Assembly: GCA_946414075.1 (NCBI GenBank)
Contig: CAMKNA010000004.1
Location: 1-64,000, forward strand
DNA from: an uncultured Fibrobacter sp.
GTDB lineage: Bacteria; Fibrobacterota; Fibrobacteria; Fibrobacterales; Fibrobacteraceae
Direction of reading: 5' to 3'
Length of the DNA: 64,000 bases
The translations under genes were made by a program, and so were the position numbers. The notes beneath the pieces are model-generated. The model was not told where the DNA came from. It did no database searches and saw only the letters and a list, made by a program, of their open reading frames with translations. This document shows, one piece after another, positions 60,157 through 64,000 of the stretch. Every line of letters starts with the position of its first letter. Position 1 is the stretch's first letter.

Positions 60157-60795
60157 ATGAGCAATTCCTTCTACGTATTCGTTGAATCCCTGAAAAGCAC
60201 CTACCAGGCCGGAGGTGTGGTAATGCTCCCCATTCTGCTGGTGGGGACTATCGGATTCTACTACCTGTTCTCCAGCTGGTTCCGCATCGGCTCTGACTTT
60301 TTCAGGCAGGATATCCAGAAGGTCATCAAGAACCTGCGACACGACCTGAATGAAGGCGGTGTGGAAAAGGCCATGTCCCGGCTGAAAAAACGACGTGGAA
60401 TTTTGGCCAGCGAACTCCGTTACGCCATTGAACATGCGCAAAGGAATCCCGAAGAATTTCGCGACATTATGCAGGTGCGCATGCTGGGAACTATGCGTCA
60501 CATGGAAAAGGGAAGCCACATCGTGGCGGTAATGGCGGCAGCAGCCCCGTTGCTCGGGCTCCTGGGAACGGTGACGGGCATGGTTTCCACCTTCGAGGTG
60601 ATCACCTTGTACGGGAACCAGAATCCGGTCCTTATGGCCGATGGCATCTCGGAAGCCCTTATTTCTACCCAGAGTGGGCTCTTGGTGGCGTTCCCTTTGA
60701 CCTTGCTGAAACAGCGCCTGGATGAACGTGTGGAAATCTTGACCCAGGATTTGAAACTCGGGGCCACGATTATTGACAATTATTTTGTAGGATGA
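60157..60795 (+). CDS. exbB: ExbB-type proton channel protein
   Basis: A 212-residue inner-membrane protein of the MotA/TolQ/ExbB family. It has three membrane helices: GGVVMLPILLVGTIGFYYLF, AAAAPLLGLLGTVTGMVSTF and SGLLVAFPLTLL, with a cytoplasmic stretch between the first and second. It forms the proton channel with ExbD and energises TonB. The next gene, exbD, overlaps by 4 bases. The closest relatives are ExbB2-type proteins. Confidence 0.92.
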   Translation: MSNSFYVFVESLKSTYQAGGVVMLPILLVGTIGFYYLFSSWFRIGSDFFRQDIQKVIKNLRHDLNEGGVEKAMSRLKKRRGILASELRYAIEHAQRNPEEFRDIMQVRMLGTMRHMEKGSHIVAVMAAAAPLLGLLGTVTGMVSTFEVITLYGNQNPVLMADGISEALISTQSGLLVAFPLTLLKQRLDERVEILTQDLKLGATIIDNYFVG

Positions 60796-61202
60796 TTATG
60801 GAATTCAACCTGCCGAGCAGAAAGAAAAAGGATATGGGCATCGAGATGGGCCCCCTGATGGACATCGTGTTCATCTTGCTTATCTTCTTTGTGGTCACGT
60901 CGTCCTTTACCCGCGAAACCGGCGTGGACGTGACCAAGCCGCAGGCCCAGACGGCAAGCCAACTGGAAAAGGAAAACCTGCTCATTGCCATTACCCGCGA
61001 AGGAACCATCCACATGAACGAACGCCAGGTGGACTTGGCCAGCCTGCAAGACATTCTGAAACAGTCCCTGTCGAAAAATCCGGACAGGGAGGCGGTTGTC
61101 ATTGCCGATAAAGAAGCGGAGACAGGCGTGCTTGTGCAAGTGATAGACATGTGCAATCTGGCGGGCGTCAAGAAAGTTTCTATTGCGGCCCAAGCAGAAT
61201 AA
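60792..61202 (+). CDS. exbD: ExbD-type biopolymer transport protein
   Basis: A 136-residue ExbD/TolR protein with a short cytoplasmic N-terminus, one membrane helix containing the essential Asp (PLMDIVFILLIFFVVTSSF) and a periplasmic C-domain (LLIAITREGTIHMNERQVDL). Together with ExbB it harvests the proton gradient. Start is ATG 60792, overlapping the exbB stop. Confidence 0.93.
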   Translation: MIMEFNLPSRKKKDMGIEMGPLMDIVFILLIFFVVTSSFTRETGVDVTKPQAQTASQLEKENLLIAITREGTIHMNERQVDLASLQDILKQSLSKNPDREAVVIADKEAETGVLVQVIDMCNLAGVKKVSIAAQAE

Positions 61203-61207
61203 AAACC

Positions 61208-61238
61208 GTGTGTAGTGTGAAGTGTGTAATGTGTGATG
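61208..61238 (+). repeat. GTGTG-rich low-complexity stretch abutting the tonB start
   Basis: Irregular repeats of GTGTGTAGTGTGAAG type run directly into the ATG at 61236. No ribosome site is visible, and the stretch replaces it. It has the look of a simple-repeat expansion or a fragment of a dispersed repeat. Confidence 0.55.
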
Positions 61239-61883
61239 CGTAAGTTTTTAAGGAAAATATTCAAGCGGTCTCTGCTTCTCCTGGCGGCGGTGTTCTGTAG
61301 CCTGCTGCTGGTATTTTCTGTGACTCTTGCCAACATGTTCTTGACCGGAAAAATCTTCCATGAAAAAAAATACACCAAGACAGAAGTCTCTGTAAAGAAA
61401 GTGGAAGAGATGGAAAAGAAGGTGGAAAAGAAAAAGCCCGCTCGCAAACCGGAACGTCAAAAGACTACCTCCCGCACGCCCAAGGCGGGCCCGCGCCTTG
61501 CCATGAATCTCGGGGTGGCTTCGGGTACGGCAGGTGCTGCCATTAACGAGGAGCTTGTAGCGGATTTTCGCGGCGGCGCCATGTCCAGCGAAAAGGGTGA
61601 TGTGGATAAGAAGCCCGAAAGCCGGGCCATGCCCAATTTCCAGGTGCCGCCCCAGATTAGGGACGGGGAAATCGACGCGACTTTGAGATTGAGCTTTTGC
61701 GTAGATGTAGGAGGTCGCGTCTATGATGTCCGCGTGATCGAGGAATCTCCGGCAGGGTCCGGGCTTGCCGCCGCCGGTCGCGAGGCTCTTGGACGCATGA
61801 CCTTTGCCCCTGCCGAAAAGGACGGCAAGGCGGTGGCATTCTGCGGAATGGAACAACCTTTCGAGGTGAAGTTTAGGGACTAG
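61236..61883 (+). CDS. tonB: TonB energy transducer
   Basis: A 215-residue protein with a cytoplasmic basic start and one membrane helix (SLLLLAAVFCSLLLVFSV), then a Lys/Glu/Pro-rich periplasmic linker (KKVEKKKPARKPERQK) and a TonB C-terminal domain (IDATLRLSFCVDVGGRVYDVRVIEESPAGSGL). It transmits ExbBD energy to receptors such as the one at 47.3-49.8 kb. The linker is short for a typical TonB. The start is ATG 61236; a GTG just upstream is equally possible. It is followed by a TPR gene after 4 bases. Confidence 0.85.
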   Translation: MRKFLRKIFKRSLLLLAAVFCSLLLVFSVTLANMFLTGKIFHEKKYTKTEVSVKKVEEMEKKVEKKKPARKPERQKTTSRTPKAGPRLAMNLGVASGTAGAAINEELVADFRGGAMSSEKGDVDKKPESRAMPNFQVPPQIRDGEIDATLRLSFCVDVGGRVYDVRVIEESPAGSGLAAAGREALGRMTFAPAEKDGKAVAFCGMEQPFEVKFRD

Positions 61884-61887
61884 GGCA

Positions 61888-62907
61888 ATGCGTTATCCGT
61901 TATTCTTTTTGCTTTCTGTTGCCTTCGCCTTTGCGGCCCAGTCCTCTTACGACCTGATGGAGCGCGCCAACGCCCTTTACCGCAGTGGAAAGTTCAGCCA
62001 GGCCATTATTCTGTACCACAAGGCCGAAGAACGCGGAGCCGACCCCACGGCCACCAGCTTTAACATCGCCAACAGTTATTACCAGATGAACAAGTATCCC
62101 GAGGCGGCTGCCGCCTACCGTAAGGCGGTGGATTTTTCCAACGGGGCTTTTTCTCCGGCGCTGTTCAATATGGCCAGCGTGTATTTCCGCTTAAAGCAGT
62201 ATCCGGAATGCATCGCGGCTTACCATCGGGCATTGAAGCTTGAACCGGCCAACATTTCGGGCTGGCTCTACTTGGGCGAGGCCTACAGCAAAGTAGGCGA
62301 CAAGGTGGGAGCACTTCGTTCTGTAGAAAAAGCTTACCGGCTGGATCCTGATGACCTGAGTGTTGTTTACCAACTTTCAGAGGCGAACATCGCTATGGAC
62401 GATTTTGACCGTGCCGTTGAAATTGTCCGCAAGGGCTATACGGCCCATCCTGAAGAAGTTGATTTCTTGGTTTACTTGGGAGATGTTTTCCGCCTGAACA
62501 AGCAGTACGAACAGAGTGCGGGCCACTACCGCGAAGCTCTGGGCGTGCGGCCCGACGATGTGAATGTCATGTACAAGCTGGCCGACGTTTTGGCCGAAGA
62601 CAACAAGCCGTTTGTAGCCATGGACATTCTCACCAACATTCTGCAAATCAAGCCGGATTTTTCGGATGCCGCCATCTTCTTAGGGAATCTTGCCTACGAT
62701 TCAAAATTCCTGGACCGTGCGGAATACGCCTATGAGCTTGCCGCCAAGAAGGGCAACCCCGAGGCGATTTTTGGATTCAAGAATATGGCATACGACGCTA
62801 TGGCAAAAAAGCATAACGAAGAAGCTTTACGCCTGCTCCGCATCGCGCAGAAGTACTATCCCGCGGACCTGTCGCTGCAAGCCGATATCATGGAACTGGA
62901 ACGCTAA
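61888..62907 (+). CDS. TPR-repeat protein of the TonB operon
   Basis: A 339-residue exported protein (signal peptide ending FAFAAQ) built of about eight tetratricopeptide repeats (for example ATSFNIANSYYQMNKYPEAAAAYRKAV and PADLSLQADIMELER at the end). TPR proteins close TonB2-type operons (TtpC context) and may act as a scaffold for the transducer complex or for receptors. It ends 1 base before a converging transporter gene. Confidence 0.82.
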   Translation: MRYPLFFLLSVAFAFAAQSSYDLMERANALYRSGKFSQAIILYHKAEERGADPTATSFNIANSYYQMNKYPEAAAAYRKAVDFSNGAFSPALFNMASVYFRLKQYPECIAAYHRALKLEPANISGWLYLGEAYSKVGDKVGALRSVEKAYRLDPDDLSVVYQLSEANIAMDDFDRAVEIVRKGYTAHPEEVDFLVYLGDVFRLNKQYEQSAGHYREALGVRPDDVNVMYKLADVLAEDNKPFVAMDILTNILQIKPDFSDAAIFLGNLAYDSKFLDRAEYAYELAAKKGNPEAIFGFKNMAYDAMAKKHNEEALRLLRIAQKYYPADLSLQADIMELER

Positions 62908-62908
62908 C

Positions 62909-64000
62909 CTACAGCGTCTGCAATAGCAGTATAGCCAGCACTTGCCCGCTTAAAATCCGGAGCAGCATGGTCAGCGGATAGACGGAGGCGTACCCGATGT
63001 TCACCGCTTCGCTGTCCGCCTGGCTGTTAGCAAAGGCCAGGGCCGGCGGGTCCGTGGTTGCACCAGCAAGCACGCCGCAGAGCGAAAGGTAGTTCACCTT
63101 GAAAACCAGGTGTCCCACAGCTGCCATGATGGCAAGCGGGACAAAGGTGATAATGGCGGCAAGGCCCATGTAGTAGAGCCCACTTCCGTTCAGCAGCACG
63201 TCAAAGAACTTGATGCCTGCGTTCAGACCCACGCAGCTCAAGAAAAGCGTAAGGCCGAATTCCCGGAGCATCAGGTTGGCGCTGTTGGCCATGAAAAAGT
63301 TTAGCGGTCCGATTTTGCGCTTGCGGCTGAGGAGAATAGCCACAATCAGCGGGCCGCCGGCAAGCCCAAGCTTCAGCGGGGTGGGCATTCCGGGAATGGC
63401 GAAGGGAATGCTTCCTACGATGACTCCCAAGAAAATGCCCAAGAACGCGGGCAGGATTTCGGGATGGTCCAGGGCGGTGAGGGAGTTGCCCAATTTCTTC
63501 GCTACGATGTCCAGGCCCGAGGCGGGGCCCACGATTTTCAACTTGTCGGCAAACTTGATGCGCAAATCCAGGCGGCCCGTAAACTTGAACCCGCTTCGGG
63601 TCACGCGGCTTACGGTTACGCCAAAACGTTCCGCCAGGGCCAAGGAGCCGATGGTGCGGCCCAGTATTTTCTTGTTGGTCACGAGCACGGTCCGCACCTG
63701 GATAGGTTCCGTATTCTTGGCGGGAATGGCGGTGATGGGCGTGTCCAGGCGCTTGCCGATAATCTTTTCCATGGCGGCAACGGCTTCGGGCATACCTACG
63801 ATGTGCACCTTGTCGCCTTTCTCGATGACGGTCTTTCCGTTGGGAGTAAAGATGTTTTCGCCCCGCAAGAGTCGGGTCACCACCACGCCGCTAGAAATCA
63901 GGTCTGGGATTTCTTTCAGCATGATTCCGTACAGGTTCTGGTTATCTACCGTAAGGCTGCAGGATTCGATTTCCTTGCTGGTGGCGGCGATTTCGTCGGC
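62909..64000 (-). CDS. YidE/AspT-type transporter with RCK_C domains, C-terminal part (cut by window end)
   Basis: The frame is open to the right edge, so the start is missing. The visible 363 residues comprise two RCK_C-like (TrkA-C) regulatory domains (VEKGDKVHIVGMPEAVAAMEKIIG and LRIKFADKLKIVGPASGLDIVAKKLG) and a C-terminal block of about five membrane helices (LPAFLGIFLGVIVGSIPF ... GVLAGATTDPPALAFANS). The order matches the second half of YidE/YbjL/AspT-family antiporter-like transporters. The substrate is unknown. Confidence 0.78.
   Translation of the reverse strand, partial: ADEIAATSKEIESCSLTVDNQNLYGIMLKEIPDLISSGVVVTRLLRGENIFTPNGKTVIEKGDKVHIVGMPEAVAAMEKIIGKRLDTPITAIPAKNTEPIQVRTVLVTNKKILGRTIGSLALAERFGVTVSRVTRSGFKFTGRLDLRIKFADKLKIVGPASGLDIVAKKLGNSLTALDHPEILPAFLGIFLGVIVGSIPFAIPGMPTPLKLGLAGGPLIVAILLSRKRKIGPLNFFMANSANLMLREFGLTLFLSCVGLNAGIKFFDVLLNGSGLYYMGLAAIITFVPLAIMAAVGHLVFKVNYLSLCGVLAGATTDPPALAFANSQADSEAVNIGYASVYPLTMLLRILSGQVLAILLLQTL

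Noticed and set aside
1-64000. tRNA, rRNA or riboswitch genes
   Set aside because: I looked through the intergenic stretches and saw no tRNA-like cloverleaf ends, no rRNA conserved blocks and no known riboswitch core. A covariance-model scan could still find a small RNA that I missed.

Overview
The window looks like chromosomal DNA of a Fibrobacter (Fibrobacterota; F. succinogenes or a close relative). The main evidence is a run of surface lipoproteins carrying the 'Fibrobacter succinogenes major paralogous domain' (FISUMP), a TIGR02147-type regulator, plant-fibre enzymes (a GH5 cellulase and a CE1 esterase), and a Gram-negative envelope gene set (Lpt, TonB/ExbBD, TolC, MlaD, TonB-dependent receptor). 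I see no rRNA, tRNA, CRISPR array, prophage or insertion sequence.

Layout. 1-3.2 kb: the end of a ZIP-type metal transporter, then zur-znuA-znuC-znuB behind a promoter carrying two probable Zur boxes. 3.2-7.2 kb: biotin genes bioF-bioD-bioA-bioW, starting only 5 bases after znuB. 7.2-12.8 kb (minus strand): LTA-synthase-like phosphotransferase, RND exporter and NicO nickel/cobalt transporter, probably one operon. 12.9-18.2 kb: two tandem LTA-synthase-like paralogs and a polysaccharide flippase. 18.2-21.0 kb (minus): three glycosyltransferases. 21.2-30.4 kb: rpiB-lptC-lptA-lptB-rpoN, then hpf-hprK-mlaD, a DksA/TraR protein and a TolC-like protein. 30.5-32.0 kb: secreted CE1 esterase. 32.2-32.7 kb: an Hsp20 gene with a textbook sigma-54 promoter and a 5' UTR stem-loop.

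32.9-36.5 kb holds the most unusual unit: an ECF sigma factor, a membrane anti-sigma-like protein with a DUF4384-like periplasmic domain, and an exported caspase-family protein with surface-type repeats and a C-terminal barrel-like region. 36.8-47.2 kb is a FISUMP lipoprotein array, including a FISUMP-GH5 fusion, a paralog without the FISUMP domain, and an AT-rich GIY-YIG-like gene in the middle. 47.2-51.4 kb is a TonB-dependent receptor with a partner lipoprotein. 51.6-57.6 kb has SIMPL, nitrilase-fold, Nudix and GH3 genes and a second FISUMP group ending in a decayed copy. 57.7-62.9 kb is a complete TonB2-type energy-transduction operon (DUF3450, two ExbB-like proteins, ExbD, TonB, TPR). The window ends inside a YidE/AspT-type transporter.

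Regulatory signals tie parts together. A 27-bp two-block motif (GTRACACTTT, 10 bases, GGGTGTT) occurs upstream of the ECF sigma gene, the TonB-dependent receptor and the TonB operon with identical spacing, suggesting one regulon. Several promoters use a TATATTTG or TAnnTTTG element resembling the Bacteroidota -7 box. Short palindromic repeats sit in the gaps of the znu and exb operons, and another repeat appears to have become coding sequence for a lipoprotein signal peptide.
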